The notes below the pieces were generated by a model. The model searched no databases and had not been told where the DNA came from. It saw only the letters and a program-made list of their open reading frames with translations. A program made the translations under genes and the position numbers. Source: Sulfodiicoccus acidiphilus (lineage in GTDB: Archaea; Thermoproteota; Thermoprotei_A; Sulfolobales; Sulfolobaceae). From it: 64,000 bases of DNA. Positions 1-9,325 of this stretch are shown here, in pieces (the stretch's first letter is position 1; each line of letters begins with the position of its first letter). Location of the stretch: NCBI RefSeq assembly GCF_003967175.1, contig NZ_AP018553.1, positions 682,001 to 746,000 of the forward strand. The letters are read 5' to 3'.

Positions 1-300
1 TCCTTGAGGGGTGGAGAGTGGAAACCTAGGTTAGTGCTCACGGCGGCCCAAGTAGGGGAAGGGATAGAGGAATTGCTATTGGCCTTGAGGGAGCATCTAG
101 CTTGGCTAGGGAGTATAGGAATCGACGAGTCCCTGAGGAGGAGACGGCGAAAGCTCCTAGAACTTCTCTTAATAAAGAGAGCTGTAGAGGCGGTGGAACA
201 AGCGTTAAGGATCTCAGAGGAAAGGGTGGAGGAATTCGCTCGAGGTACGGCAGGTCTGAGGGAGATCGTCAGTGAAATAGCCAGGGAGGTGAAGATCTAA
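1..300 (+). CDS. meaB: MeaB/ArgK-type GTPase, C-terminal part (runs off the window start)
   Basis: The reading frame is open at base 1, so only the last 99 or so residues are present and the GTPase motifs lie outside the window. What is visible fits the C-terminal helical part of the MeaB/ArgK family: a LTAAQVGEGIEEL stretch (like the S-A-x-x-G-x-G-I-E-E-L segment after the G domain), then a basic run of arginines and a long amphipathic helix. Family members chaperone adenosylcobalamin-dependent methylmalonyl-CoA mutase, which Sulfolobales use in the 3-hydroxypropionate/4-hydroxybutyrate cycle. The role here is inferred from family only. A small unrecognised ORF follows 41 nt downstream. Confidence 0.75.
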   Translation, partial: SLRGGEWKPRLVLTAAQVGEGIEELLLALREHLAWLGSIGIDESLRRRRRKLLELLLIKRAVEAVEQALRISEERVEEFARGTAGLREIVSEIAREVKI

Positions 301-341
301 CGGCCGAGGAGGCTCGAAGGGCTTTCAAGAGTGGAAGGCCC

Positions 342-584
342 ATGCTTGCTCTTTCCCTGGTTAAGGGCTGGGTGAAGAGTTACGTAGAGGAAGTGGCGAG
401 AGACAAGAGAGTAGAATTGGAACAAATCATGGGAGACCTCGATCCCGATTGTCTTAGTTTGCTTAAGGCTGTGTTGAATTCTCCCGCACTAACGGAGGAT
501 TTGGCCGTGTTCGTCCCCAAACCGAGCGAGGAGGAGTTCGAGTCGCTGGTGGCAAAGGTTCAGGTTTGTTTAGGAAGGCTGTAA
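342..584 (+). CDS. Small hypothetical protein downstream of meaB
   Basis: 80 residues from the ATG, acidic, rich in Glu and Leu, no membrane segment and no recognised domain. The frame stays open upstream to base 276 and reads plausibly (LTAEEARRAFKSGRP just before the ATG), so the real start may be earlier at an unusual codon; no ATG, GTG or TTG lies in that stretch. It sits in the meaB direction and may be cotranscribed. Its 3' end overlaps the convergent transporter gene by 25 nt. Family unknown. Confidence 0.45.
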   Translation: MLALSLVKGWVKSYVEEVARDKRVELEQIMGDLDPDCLSLLKAVLNSPALTEDLAVFVPKPSEEEFESLVAKVQVCLGRL

Positions 585-1491
585 GATTTTCTATTTCTCT
601 TAATTGAAGTCATATCCATGTACGATTTCACTAGACTCCCCACGCCTATTACACCGACCACTGAAACAACTAAGACGAATCCGACGTTAACTGCATCGAG
701 ATTAGGAATTGGGTTACCTGTAGATATTGATAATTGATCCAAGAGAGGAAAAGCGACTATTAGAAGCCCTATAAACATGAAGGCTATTCCGCCGTAGTAG
801 AGAGTTCTCCCTGCCGTACTTCTTCCTATTATAGAGATTTCTTCTTGGGTTAACTTTTTAATCCTTGCTAAATTAGCGAACGCGGCACCGAAGAGGATCT
901 GCATCGACATAGTCCCCAACCCGAACATTGCCCCAGGTAAGGGGCATAAACAACACTGGGGACTTGGGGTGCCAATACGAAGGTCACTATAGTAGCGTAG
1001 GCTCCGAAGCCGAAGCCGGCAATAAGTCCGTGCAGCACAGTCATCTTCAGGGGGACCTCCCTATTATGTGCCATGTCTTCACTCACCCTCGACGCGCTGG
1101 ACGTGTGATGTGGATTGCCCCCAAGCAGTTTGTCCACAGGTAGGTGTATGTACCTTCCTTTTAACACGTACGAGCCAGCGACTGCCATTACCACTCCCAC
1201 CACGATGTAGACGGGACCGTCAAGATTGTACCTCTGGTAGAAGGCCGCTAATCCGACGAAACCAAGTGTGGTTAACAAGGCCCTCTGTGCAGTGAAACCC
1301 GTCGAAAAGAGAAACCCGGCCTTCATTCCCCTCCTCGTACTGTAACTGCCTACGGCGTAACTGAAAGTTATAGGCCACGTGTGCTCATCTGGCGTGGCAC
1401 CATGCATCATGCCTAGCAAAAACGAGAGGAACATGATAGCAGGCAAGGTCAATCCTTCCGGGGGATTCAACAACAGGTTTAACAGGGACAT
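560..1491 (-). pseudogene. NicO/RcnA-like metal transporter, broken by one frameshift
   Basis: Two minus-strand frames join into one polytopic membrane protein of about 310 residues. The first (1491 to about 935) starts with a transmembrane helix carrying HGATPDEH, which resembles the H-x4-D-x-H metal signature of NiCoT/NicO transporters, and has a His-rich loop (NPHHTSS). The second (about 930 to 560) has further membrane helices and a basic C-terminus. The frames meet at a CCCC run at 931-934 on the plus strand. One more base there would give a continuous reading through APYLGAMFGLGTM. No other stop or shift is seen, so the defect is recent or a sequencing error. Likely nickel/cobalt transport; substrate not shown by sequence. 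Confidence 0.6.
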
Positions 1492-1497
1492 TTCAAT

Positions 1498-1531
1498 CGT
1501 ATTAGGGTACCCCTAATACGATAAAAAGTTT
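1498..1531 (-). promoter_or_regulatory. Perfect palindromic operator and TATA box of the NicO-like gene
   Basis: CGTATTAGGG-TAC-CCCTAATACG is a perfect 10-bp inverted repeat with a 3-bp centre (1498-1520). It ends 7 bp before the ATG at 1491. An A/T-rich element reading CTTTTTAT on the minus strand (about 1522-1529) is the likely TATA box. The palindrome would thus cover the transcription start, the usual place for a repressor site in archaea. The G/C-run centre is reminiscent of CsoR/RcnR-type sites, but the regulator is unknown. Confidence 0.7.
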
Positions 1532-1552
1532 TCTCTAGCCACCTCTATGTAC

Positions 1553-1916
1553 CGACCTCCTTCCCGCCCTGAAGGGTGAGTGTTCCCCGAGGTCTCAGGT
1601 ATTACACCCCTTTTACTGGTCCTACTCTGTTGTGGTCTAACAGGAACTTTCAATTCCTTCTACGATGCTTCCAACTTCCTGAGTTTCTTCTCATGGAAAC
1701 CGTTGGGTAGGAATCTGACCACGTTGGTTCTCTTGTTCCCGAACTCCCCCTGGTAGACACCTTCCCCTGATGTTGCGGGAGAGATTAGCTCCCGCTTCTT
1801 ACTCTCTAAGGATTGACCAGAAGAGGAGATCGAGCACATCTGTTGTACGTGGTATTTTACTATAAGGGGGCGATCCGTCCTCACGGAAGGGGACTTTCGC
1901 CCCTTAACCCCCCAAT
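1553..1916 (-). mobile_element. Internally deleted TnpB-type (IS200/IS605-like) mini-element A
   Basis: Read on the minus strand, the element opens at about 1913-1864 with an end-like hairpin sequence (GGGTTAAGGGGCGAAAGTCC followed by an inverted copy). Nearly the same block occurs on the plus strand at 22790-22841. It closes at 1594-1553 with GGGAACACTC, then CCCTTCAGGG, then AGGAGGTC, shared with the element at 30237. The interior holds a 74-codon frame (1884-1660) with no recognised domain. Full-length TnpB elements are well over 1 kb, so this roughly 360-bp unit looks like an internal deletion. Exact ends are not resolved. Confidence 0.5.
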
Positions 1917-2029
1917 TATCTTAAAGTCCGTTTATCGCAAAGGAGATTGAGGGGCGGAAGACCACAGTGAGGGGGATAGCCTCCCTCATTTAAATGTTGG
2001 TTTTCAAGAAACTACACCAATGATACTCT

Positions 2030-2250
2030 CCGACGGAGGTAAAAGTTGCTGAAGAGCCTAGAAGTGGGGGTCGGAGAGGTACGCCTCCGTCCCGTCCAAG
2101 GCCCTTCGTGAGCACAAACGAGTCAGGCAACGCTAGGGGCCAGGACGGCCCTCGGTGCATGTTGAGCCCTCTACCCGTGTCTGGTTACGAGCAATAGGGC
2201 CATGAAGCAGGAAACTCAGTCCTCCAGGTCGGGGAGAGTTCACCTAGCTG
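2030..2250 (+). pseudogene. Decayed TnpB C-terminal relic
   Basis: A plus-strand frame interrupted by two TGA codons reads LLKSLEVGVGEVRLRPVQGPS, then AMKQETQSSRSGRV. The latter resembles the basic QET..S-R-A-G tail ending many sulfolobal TnpB proteins. No promoter or N-terminal part is present. This fills most of the otherwise gene-free stretch between element A and the next gene. The call rests on remembered family tails and is tentative. Confidence 0.4.
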
Positions 2251-2292
2251 TAGTACAATAGAGTTAAATGGCGGTAGAGACTTAATAAGATC

Positions 2293-2691
2293 GTGGAGGA
2301 ACTAACAGGGACTAGGCTGAAGATATACTATTTCCTCCTCTCGCAAGGCAAACCCATGAGTCTTCGCAAAATTCAGAGAGAGCTAAACATCAGCTCGCCT
2401 AGCGTCGTTCAGTACCACATAAAGAGACTGATGGAAATGGGGTTGGTCTCTGAGACAGACGAGGGCTACGTTGTGAGTAAGGTAATCTTGGAAGACTACG
2501 TCAGAATAAGGAGCAGTCTTCTCCCGAAGTCCCTTTTCCTCAGTTCCTTCTTCGTCACCTCGTTAATAATAGGTATCCTCCTTTGGAGGGAAACTGAGAT
2601 CGCGCTGAGCTACTCCCTTTCAGTAATAGGTGTAGCAGCAGCCATTACGATAATTGACTTTATGAAGAAAAGGCGCAAGGTCAAATTCTGA
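2293..2691 (+). CDS. Winged-helix regulator with two membrane helices
   Basis: 132 residues from a GTG. Residues 5-75 form a winged helix-turn-helix: a recognition-helix-like stretch (SLRKIQRELNISSPSVVQYH) and a wing (GLVSETDEGYVVS). Residues about 78-125 form two hydrophobic helices followed by a KKRRK cytoplasmic end, so the protein is probably a membrane-tethered DNA-binding protein, a form common in Sulfolobales. The target is unknown. It overlaps the convergent 2681-2965 gene by 11 nt at the 3' ends. Confidence 0.75.
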   Translation: MEELTGTRLKIYYFLLSQGKPMSLRKIQRELNISSPSVVQYHIKRLMEMGLVSETDEGYVVSKVILEDYVRIRSSLLPKSLFLSSFFVTSLIIGILLWRETEIALSYSLSVIGVAAAITIIDFMKKRRKVKF

Positions 2692-2965
2692 CGACGTAGT
2701 AAAGTGTGAAGAGTGAAGCTAAGTTCACAACTGAGATGAACAGAGAAGGCATAGAGTACCTCAAATCGCTTCCGGCCGACCACATGTAGAAACTCACAAT
2801 TAATATCGTGTTTTCCAGAGTCAGTAAGACGCCTAGAAAGGCCAGGGCTGCAGTAAGGGTAGACTTGACCTTCCCTCTAAGAGAGAAATATTCCCTCAAT
2901 ATCAACACTGCCAGACTCAAGGCTAATATCTCTAGGGCGATGTTGGTGATCCAGATAGCGTGCAC
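2681..2965 (-). CDS. Small three-helix membrane protein
   Basis: 94 residues with three hydrophobic segments (about 8-25, 38-58 and 72-92) separated by short polar loops; the first loop is basic (LRGKVKS). No family is recognised. It is convergent with the winged-helix gene and about 60 nt downstream of the permease that follows it on the map, on the same strand, so it could be read through from that gene's transcript. Confidence 0.55.
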   Translation of the reverse strand: MHAIWITNIALEILALSLAVLILREYFSLRGKVKSTLTAALAFLGVLLTLENTILIVSFYMWSAGSDLRYSMPSLFISVVNLASLFTLYYVVRI

Positions 2966-3025
2966 GTGCGTTGAAAGTCTATGAATGATATAAGCTTTTA
3001 CCAGGTTTTAGGACGCGTAATCGAT

Positions 3026-4441
3026 TCAAGTCTTTAAAGAGGATCTGCGCAGCCTCTCGACAAGTTCCTCTCTTCTCACAAGGTTACCTTCAGCGTCGAC
3101 TAGGAGACTTCCAGCTTCCCCAGTCCTTCCCCATCCCACATACCAGAGAAGTACTGAACCTATCAGCATCGACATAAGTGCCCACTGCACCACGTCGAAG
3201 GAAGTGAAAGTGGTGAATAGTCCCCACATGTTCAGGCCAGTTACTAGTAGGGGAATAGTTACACCTCCTACCGTAAGTGAAGATATCCTACTGAGGAAGA
3301 CCGGGACTCCCACGCCGTCCACAATTCTACCGACTATCCAGAAGAGACTAGAGATGACACTTATATCGAGGAATGCCTGTTGAAATCCCTCGTATAAGGC
3401 GGTGATTACACCTATCGCGGCTGTAATAATGCCGACTGTGAGTGTAGCTATCACGGGCTCTGAGGACTTTGACAACTTCCTAAAGACTGAAATTGCGCTG
3501 TTCTCCCTAGCAAGATTAAACAATATCCTAGATGAGGCGACCGTGGTACCCACATTGGAGGCGAGTAAGCTATTGATAGCAAGGGCCGTGACTAACGTGA
3601 AAGCTACTGGACCGATCTTCTCGGCCTCAATGAGCAACGGTTGTTGGGCAGAGGACAAGCCCCCGAGGGAAGGACCCCAGAGCGCCACCAACGCATAGGT
3701 GCCGAGGAACATAGCGGTTCCTCCCAAGGCGAGAGCGAGCCACATCCCCTTAGAGACTGTACTTGTAGGGGACCTGCTTTCCTCCCCGAGATAGGTGGCT
3801 GTCCCGGCACCAGATATACTCACGACAGAAAGTATGAAGGCAGTAGCTAGTCCTTGTGTACTAACGTGGGCATCGAAGAGCCTAGAGAGCTGAAGACCCC
3901 CAGTGAAGACCGCGACCCCAAACAAGGAGAACAGGAGAACAACCTCTGCGGTGGCGCTTATGGTCACCACGTATCCTAAGAGCTTTCGTATGTTTGTCAG
4001 GGAAATGAGAGAAGGGTAAGCGACGGCAGCTAGTGCTGCCACCCACAACAGCCACTGAGGAACGATGAAACCCACGAGCGAGCCCACTACCCTTACGATC
4101 ACCACTACAGTAAGCACGTTTACTGCGTTCAAAAGGACGTAAGCGAACAACTCCGTCACTGCCTCGAAGAAGCTCACTTCCTTCACTCCCCACGCCACAG
4201 AGGAGAAACTATAAAACCCGCCTGCGCTAGCCACTTTGTCTGAGTAACGTGTCAAGGTGTATATCCACATTGCGCTCGCAATTAGAGCGAGAACTGTGGC
4301 AATAACAACTGAGCCTCCAGCGTATTCAACGGCAGCAGAAGTAGTCGAGACTACGCTCCCAAGGGGGGCTGTGACCGCCATAGCTTGTGCGTAACTTTCC
4401 TTGAGACCAAGAACTCCCCTAGACAGCCTCTCCATCGCCAT
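3026..4441 (-). CDS. APC-superfamily amino acid permease
   Basis: 471 residues with about 12 hydrophobic segments. N-terminal features typical of APC permeases are present: Y-A-Q-A-M-A-V-T-A-P-L-G in helix 1, and SAGGFYSF matching the S-G-G-x-Y-x-y motif after helix 2. The C-terminus is a charged cytoplasmic tail (VRREELVERLRR). Substrate is probably an amino acid or related compound; specificity cannot be read. A second ATG six bases in (MERLSRG) is an equally good start. It has its own promoter region (4442-4734) and no obvious partner genes. Confidence 0.85.
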   Translation of the reverse strand: MAMERLSRGVLGLKESYAQAMAVTAPLGSVVSTTSAAVEYAGGSVVIATVLALIASAMWIYTLTRYSDKVASAGGFYSFSSVAWGVKEVSFFEAVTELFAYVLLNAVNVLTVVVIVRVVGSLVGFIVPQWLLWVAALAAVAYPSLISLTNIRKLLGYVVTISATAEVVLLFSLFGVAVFTGGLQLSRLFDAHVSTQGLATAFILSVVSISGAGTATYLGEESRSPTSTVSKGMWLALALGGTAMFLGTYALVALWGPSLGGLSSAQQPLLIEAEKIGPVAFTLVTALAINSLLASNVGTTVASSRILFNLARENSAISVFRKLSKSSEPVIATLTVGIITAAIGVITALYEGFQQAFLDISVISSLFWIVGRIVDGVGVPVFLSRISSLTVGGVTIPLLVTGLNMWGLFTTFTSFDVVQWALMSMLIGSVLLWYVGWGRTGEAGSLLVDAEGNLVRREELVERLRRSSLKT

Positions 4442-4734
4442 AATGTTCTCCCTTTAAGCTTTTCTGTCTATGTTGAAGTTAAAAACCTTCCTGCTCGTGA
4501 GGGAGATAAAGGATGAAAGCTTATAAGAGATGCCATAGCAAACTTTTCATCCGAGCTTAAGGGGTGGATGCACTGTTTCTAACCACACGTCTAGAACAGA
4601 ATTAATAGGTGAGGAGAAACGAAAAGTAGGTTAAGTTTAAGGTAACAATACCGCATACTTGATTGTTGCTGAACGACTGAAATTTTTAAATCGTAGATGG
4701 GAGGTAAACTGAATCCTTTCTGAAAGATATAAGC

Positions 4735-5613
4735 TTAATAGAATTGGGACGGCCACCAGTCAGCGACCTTGTCTACCTTTAGGCCTAGAGTAGAAAGTAT
4801 AGTTTCCCGATCTTCTGTACCGAACCTCACATCGAAGTGCACCTTTAGCAGGGGGTAAGGATATCCCCTAATTATGGGGACTGAAGTTAGAAGTGATAGA
4901 AGTTCCTTGATGTCTGCTCCACTAGTCCATTCTAACTTAAGAACCGGTCCTCCTTTCTCAAGTCTGACGAAAGATTCTAGGAGAGTTACGTTAAAGAAAG
5001 AGCCTAACCTCACCTCCCGTAGGTCGGAGAAGCCAGGAGACGCCGTTAGAACCTCGTAGAGATAGTGATCTGGGTAACCGAGACCCATGGATGACGCCCG
5101 GGAGGTCTTGGAGATCCAGAGCACGTTGGGAGCATGAATCACGGGATCTATAGCCCTAGTCAGATCTACTTTCAGTTCATTTAACGAGTCCTTTTTCAGT
5201 AAGTTCAGTTTAGCTTTAAGGCTACCATCCATGAGCACTAGGTCCGCTGAATCAAGGGAGTTAGAGGCTAATCTGAGCTCCATCATGCTCATATGGGCGC
5301 CTACTACGTCTTTACCGTTCTTACCTGGTCTAAGAACTCCCACGCGTGCGTCCTCCAGCAAGACCCTCGTGGTCTCGTCGTGAACTAACACCTCCGCGTC
5401 CACCGCATATATTACTCCGCCCCTAGTTTCCCTGTAGAACATCCCGCCGTCTACTGCTGCTACAGAGGCCTGAACGGGGGAGGGAGTGAACTCCTTCCAG
5501 CTTTCCCGCACAGCTAATTTGACCCTATCAGGGAAGGAATTGGGCGAGGGCAGCGGATCTGCACAAACCTCGGGCCAATGGAGGGTAACTTGCTCGAGGA
5601 CCTTCTTTATCAC
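4735..5613 (-). CDS. nurA: NurA 5'-3' nuclease
   Basis: 292 residues. The NurA fold is indicated by V-A-A-V-D-G-G-M near residue 48 and L-V-L-M-D-G-S-L near residue 127; these aspartates bind the catalytic metal in the family. NurA is loaded onto the HerA hexamer and resects DNA ends with Mre11-Rad50 in archaeal recombination. It is the last gene of a four-gene operon. Its GTG start overlaps the rad50 stop by 4 nt, implying translational coupling. Confidence 0.9.
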   Translation of the reverse strand: MIKKVLEQVTLHWPEVCADPLPSPNSFPDRVKLAVRESWKEFTPSPVQASVAAVDGGMFYRETRGGVIYAVDAEVLVHDETTRVLLEDARVGVLRPGKNGKDVVGAHMSMMELRLASNSLDSADLVLMDGSLKAKLNLLKKDSLNELKVDLTRAIDPVIHAPNVLWISKTSRASSMGLGYPDHYLYEVLTASPGFSDLREVRLGSFFNVTLLESFVRLEKGGPVLKLEWTSGADIKELLSLLTSVPIIRGYPYPLLKVHFDVRFGTEDRETILSTLGLKVDKVADWWPSQFY

Positions 5614-8213
5614 TCAAACCTCGCCTCTTGTGGCCTCCTTTCCAAAACCTTGCTCCTGCCGTCGTTAACCACTTCGATTATATTGTCCCCCGCCGTCTCC
5701 AATTCCCTATCGTGTGTGACCACTATGAGTTGAGGTACAATACTCACTGCGTTCCTCACTATATCCACCAACTCGCTCCTCCTAGATTCATCTAGGTGTA
5801 TAGTAGGCTCGTCCATAACCATGAATCCTATCTCTTGTGACGCCATTCTTGCAAGTGCCAGTCTCAAGGATATCGCCAGTGCCACTCTCTCGCCTCCACT
5901 GAGAGCCCTCACATCCACCCACTGCCTATCAGGTCTATAGGCTCTGACGCTGAACTTCCCGTCATCGTTCACTACCTCGAAGTTGGAGAACCCTAGATTG
6001 AATTCCTTGACTACAGAGTTAAGATGGTAATCTAAAATGTCCTTGGCTCTGGTTATCAGATATCCCTTGAGTTTGCTTTGACCTAGAACTGTCCTCAACC
6101 TGTTCAGCCTCTCATACGCAACCCTCAACCTCTTAACGTCTTCAGCGGCCACCTCTAGGTTCCGAAGTTCCTCTGAAATTTGGCCTAGCTCTCTCCTTCG
6201 CTCTTCGTTCTGCCCACGGAGACTGAAGGTAACCTCCGTGAGCTTCCTCTCCCTTTCTTCTAACCTAGCCACCTCTTCTTTAACCTTCTCTAGTTCCAGT
6301 GGAGTGTAGTTGAGGGATCTTAGCTCCTCTTCCTTGACTTCCAGTTGTCTCCTGTAGTCCTCAACAGACTGACTCAATAGGTAAGCCCTCTGTTTTAGCT
6401 CCTGTAGCCTATCTAATTGCGTCTGAGCGTTCCTCAGCTCGCGTTCCATCATTTCTACGTATCGCTCATCTATCCCCTGCAATTCCGATTTCAACCCTTC
6501 CTGTTTGGCTAGGTTGTCCCTCAATTTCATCTCGAGCGCTTCCACCTGCCTCTTCACTCTCTGGACTTCTTCCTCAGTGGAGTCGGACAACCTCAAGAAC
6601 TCGTCGTGAATTGCCCTTAGCTCCTTTTCCTTGGAGGAAAGTTCCTCAAACTTCTTCGCTAGAGGTTCGAGTTTCTCCATTTGGTCGCTTATTTCCCTTT
6701 TTCTTTTCAATACGAGCTCAAGCTCTGCCTTAGAGCTTTGAAGTTGATTGAGAAGGACAGAGACCTTTTCTCTCTGCTTCTCGAGTTCCTTCACTCTGGC
6801 CCGGGTCCAGGAAAGCTCGTCGTTCAGTTCAACTTCCCTGGCGTCCAACGATAGTAACTCGTCCTCTGCTTCCGACTTCAATCTCCTCTTGTGTTCTTCA
6901 TCTAGGGGCCTCCCGCAGACTGGACAGACTTCCCCCCTTATCTTAGATAGCCTCTCCTTTAGCTCATTTCTCTTGGTATATAGGTACTTTAGCTCACTGG
7001 AAAGTTCCGACTCCCGCTCTCTTAAATTCGAAATTTCACTTGAAATTTCCCTCTCTCCAGGCATAGACTCGAGCTCGGTCGACAACCTCTCCGCAACAGC
7101 AGAGGTAGTTTTCTCCTTCTCCTCCAACTGTTTAAGGGCGGCCTCTAGTCTGGTGTACTCCATGTACTCTCCATTGAGCTTATTGAGCGCCTCTCTCAAC
7201 TCCTCGTACTGACGGGCTTTAGCTTCGAGTTGAACTCGTCTAGCTGCCCGAACCTCTAAGTTGCTCAATTGGGTCTTAAGGGTCCTAAGCTGAGAACTGA
7301 GGGTGGAACCAGCGTCCTCCAAGTTCTTGAAGTTCTGTAGCTTCAGCTTAAGCTCGTTAACCTTGCTCAACTCTTCTACTTTTCTTCTGAGTGCCTCTAT
7401 CTTCTCGTCGCTGGGGAGGGAGGTCTTGACTTCACTTAACTCAACTTCGAGTTCGGAGATCTTTTTGAGTAGTCTTTCAACGTCGCTACTAAGTGTGACG
7501 TATTTGCTTTGTAGGCCGAGGAGAGTGTCCCTCTTTTTCCTGTAATCGTCGAGAGTTCTACGTACTTCTCGGAGCTCACTCTCACTGACCATTAACTCCT
7601 CCTCTCCCTTAGACAGTTGAACCTCGAGATCCTTGCGCCTTCTAGTCAACTCCTCTCGTCTCTTCATCCTCTCCTCTGCTATTTTCAAGTCCGCCTCAAC
7701 CTTCTGTTGCAGAGCTCTTATGGGACCGTTAGTTGAGACGAGTTTCTCTATTCTATCAAGTCTCAACAAGAATGTCATCACTTCCCCCAACGAATCGAAG
7801 ACGTCCTCGATTCTTCCTTGTCTGACGAACACCGTAGAGGTTAGTACGTTCTCATCGACCTTCAAAAGGTCTCTAATCCCTGCGGTCACTCCTCTAGCGC
7901 TCCTGTGAATAGGTTCATTGTTTCTCATGAGGAGGTCTTGAGGGTTGTTGCTTGTCAGCTCCCTCCTGACTTTGTACGTGACGTCCCCCTCAAACATGGA
8001 GAGTTCAACTAGACCTCTCCTGGTTCCTCGCCTCAATAGCTCGCCTATACCTCCCCTACTAGGTGTCCTAAAGAGGGCGAAAAGTATGGCGTCAACCACA
8101 CTGCTCTTTCCCGCTCCGTTCTGGCCGACAATGACGTTTACACCCTCAGAGAACCGAACCAGCGTGTCCTCGTGGCTAAGGAAGTTGACCAGCTTCACAG
8201 ACGCTATTTTCAA
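5610..8213 (-). CDS. rad50: Rad50 ATPase (DNA end-processing)
   Basis: 867 residues, normal length for archaeal Rad50. Walker A GQNGAGKSS lies at residues 30-38 and the zinc hook CPVCGRPL near residue 427, at the middle of two long coiled-coil arms (about 170-420 and 440-690). The ABC signature LSGGERVALA lies near 768 and Walker B FMVMDEPT near 799. It partners Mre11 in bridging and opening DNA ends. The start is a TTG overlapping the mre11 stop by 4 nt. Very long frames on the opposite strand across the coiled coil are composition shadows. Confidence 0.97.
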   Translation of the reverse strand: MKIASVKLVNFLSHEDTLVRFSEGVNVIVGQNGAGKSSVVDAILFALFRTPSRGGIGELLRRGTRRGLVELSMFEGDVTYKVRRELTSNNPQDLLMRNNEPIHRSARGVTAGIRDLLKVDENVLTSTVFVRQGRIEDVFDSLGEVMTFLLRLDRIEKLVSTNGPIRALQQKVEADLKIAEERMKRREELTRRRKDLEVQLSKGEEELMVSESELREVRRTLDDYRKKRDTLLGLQSKYVTLSSDVERLLKKISELEVELSEVKTSLPSDEKIEALRRKVEELSKVNELKLKLQNFKNLEDAGSTLSSQLRTLKTQLSNLEVRAARRVQLEAKARQYEELREALNKLNGEYMEYTRLEAALKQLEEKEKTTSAVAERLSTELESMPGEREISSEISNLRERESELSSELKYLYTKRNELKERLSKIRGEVCPVCGRPLDEEHKRRLKSEAEDELLSLDAREVELNDELSWTRARVKELEKQREKVSVLLNQLQSSKAELELVLKRKREISDQMEKLEPLAKKFEELSSKEKELRAIHDEFLRLSDSTEEEVQRVKRQVEALEMKLRDNLAKQEGLKSELQGIDERYVEMMERELRNAQTQLDRLQELKQRAYLLSQSVEDYRRQLEVKEEELRSLNYTPLELEKVKEEVARLEERERKLTEVTFSLRGQNEERRRELGQISEELRNLEVAAEDVKRLRVAYERLNRLRTVLGQSKLKGYLITRAKDILDYHLNSVVKEFNLGFSNFEVVNDDGKFSVRAYRPDRQWVDVRALSGGERVALAISLRLALARMASQEIGFMVMDEPTIHLDESRRSELVDIVRNAVSIVPQLIVVTHDRELETAGDNIIEVVNDGRSKVLERRPQEARFE

Positions 8214-9325
8214 GTGAAAGCGAACCTCCTCAATTCGTCTTCGACACTCTCGTCACTTACCTCTATGATCTGCATGATCTTAGAGATCTCCTGTTCAGTA
8301 TAACCGTTCTCCTTAAGGTATTGTGATATTATCTCTCGAGCTCCTAGGGACTTCACGTCTGCCCTTATTCCGTTGGAAACCACAGTCCTGTCGTCTAAGT
8401 TGTAATACTCGGCCACCTGAAGGAGGGAAGAGAGGACTTCCATGACATCTGACCTCCTCCTGGTCTTACCGATCAACGTGATATGAACTACGGGCCTCCT
8501 ATGGTACCTGCTCAACTCTACCTTTAACTCTTCTACTTTAGACTCAAGGGTCTCCGAGTCTACCTGAAACTCCAGTTGCGGTCTGACCTCCACATCGATT
8601 TGCTGCAAATTAGGTTCTCCCTTGGACAAGTCCACTAAGTAGGCCCCCTTACGGTCTCTTTTATAGCTCTCAATTTCCTCCCTTCTCATGACCTCGGGAG
8701 ATCCGGCTATGGCCAACAAGGAGCCGTCTGGCATCTTCTCCCTCTTTCTGCTATGTATATGTCCTAGAGCGTAATAGTTGAACCCCTTGGGGAGATCCCC
8801 TAACTCCAACTGCCAAGAGTTTTCATATGGAAGGTACTCTCTCATCCCTTGGTGCAACATAAGGACGTTCCTACCCTCTCTAGGCCTTGCGTTGGATAAT
8901 AGTTGCCTCAACAACTCCTTAGAAGCCGTAGGATGGTGGGGAACGCCGAAGATGTTTATTTGAACGTCGTCCCTCACGGTGAACGGTTGCTCTGGGGTGG
9001 AGAGCACTTCCAAAAGGCCGATCTCTTTCAGTAGTTTGTGAGTGTAGGTTCCCTTCCTCTTCGGAGTATCGTGATCACCGGGTATTGAAATGAAGGGAAT
9101 TCCTCTTTCCTTGAGCCTCCTCAACTCCCTCACAGCTACTAACTCGGCAGTGTTGGAGGGCTCGTAAACGTCGAACAGGTCCCCCGTGTGAACGACGGCC
9201 TTGACGTGCTCCCTAATGGCAGCGTCTACCAGTTGACTAAAGGCGTGGTAAACGTCCTGCTCCCTCGAGTCTAAGTTATACTGTCTCTTACCAAGGTGTG
9301 TGTCGGAGACGTGCATTATCATCAA
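8210..9325 (-). CDS. mre11: Mre11 nuclease
   Basis: 371 residues with all phosphoesterase motifs in order: HVSDTHLG (about 5-12), HTGDLFD (46-52), PGDHDTPK (about 83-90), LHQGM (about 157), and YYALGHIHSRK (about 190). These residues bind two Mn ions. The C-terminal part binds the base of the Rad50 coiled coil. The first codons read TTG-ATG-ATA-ATG, so any of three starts between 9325 and 9316 is possible; all overlap or touch the herA stop. Confidence 0.96.
   Translation of the reverse strand: MMIMHVSDTHLGKRQYNLDSREQDVYHAFSQLVDAAIREHVKAVVHTGDLFDVYEPSNTAELVAVRELRRLKERGIPFISIPGDHDTPKRKGTYTHKLLKEIGLLEVLSTPEQPFTVRDDVQINIFGVPHHPTASKELLRQLLSNARPREGRNVLMLHQGMREYLPYENSWQLELGDLPKGFNYYALGHIHSRKREKMPDGSLLAIAGSPEVMRREEIESYKRDRKGAYLVDLSKGEPNLQQIDVEVRPQLEFQVDSETLESKVEELKVELSRYHRRPVVHITLIGKTRRRSDVMEVLSSLLQVAEYYNLDDRTVVSNGIRADVKSLGAREIISQYLKENGYTEQEISKIMQIIEVSDESVEDELRRFAFT

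Noticed and set aside
928-1295. Plus-strand frames opposite the NicO-like gene
   Set aside because: Antisense to a gene with clear membrane and metal motifs; odd composition.
6748-8217. Long plus-strand frames opposite rad50
   Set aside because: Ser/Leu-rich shadows of the coiled-coil codons; no domain and no start signals.
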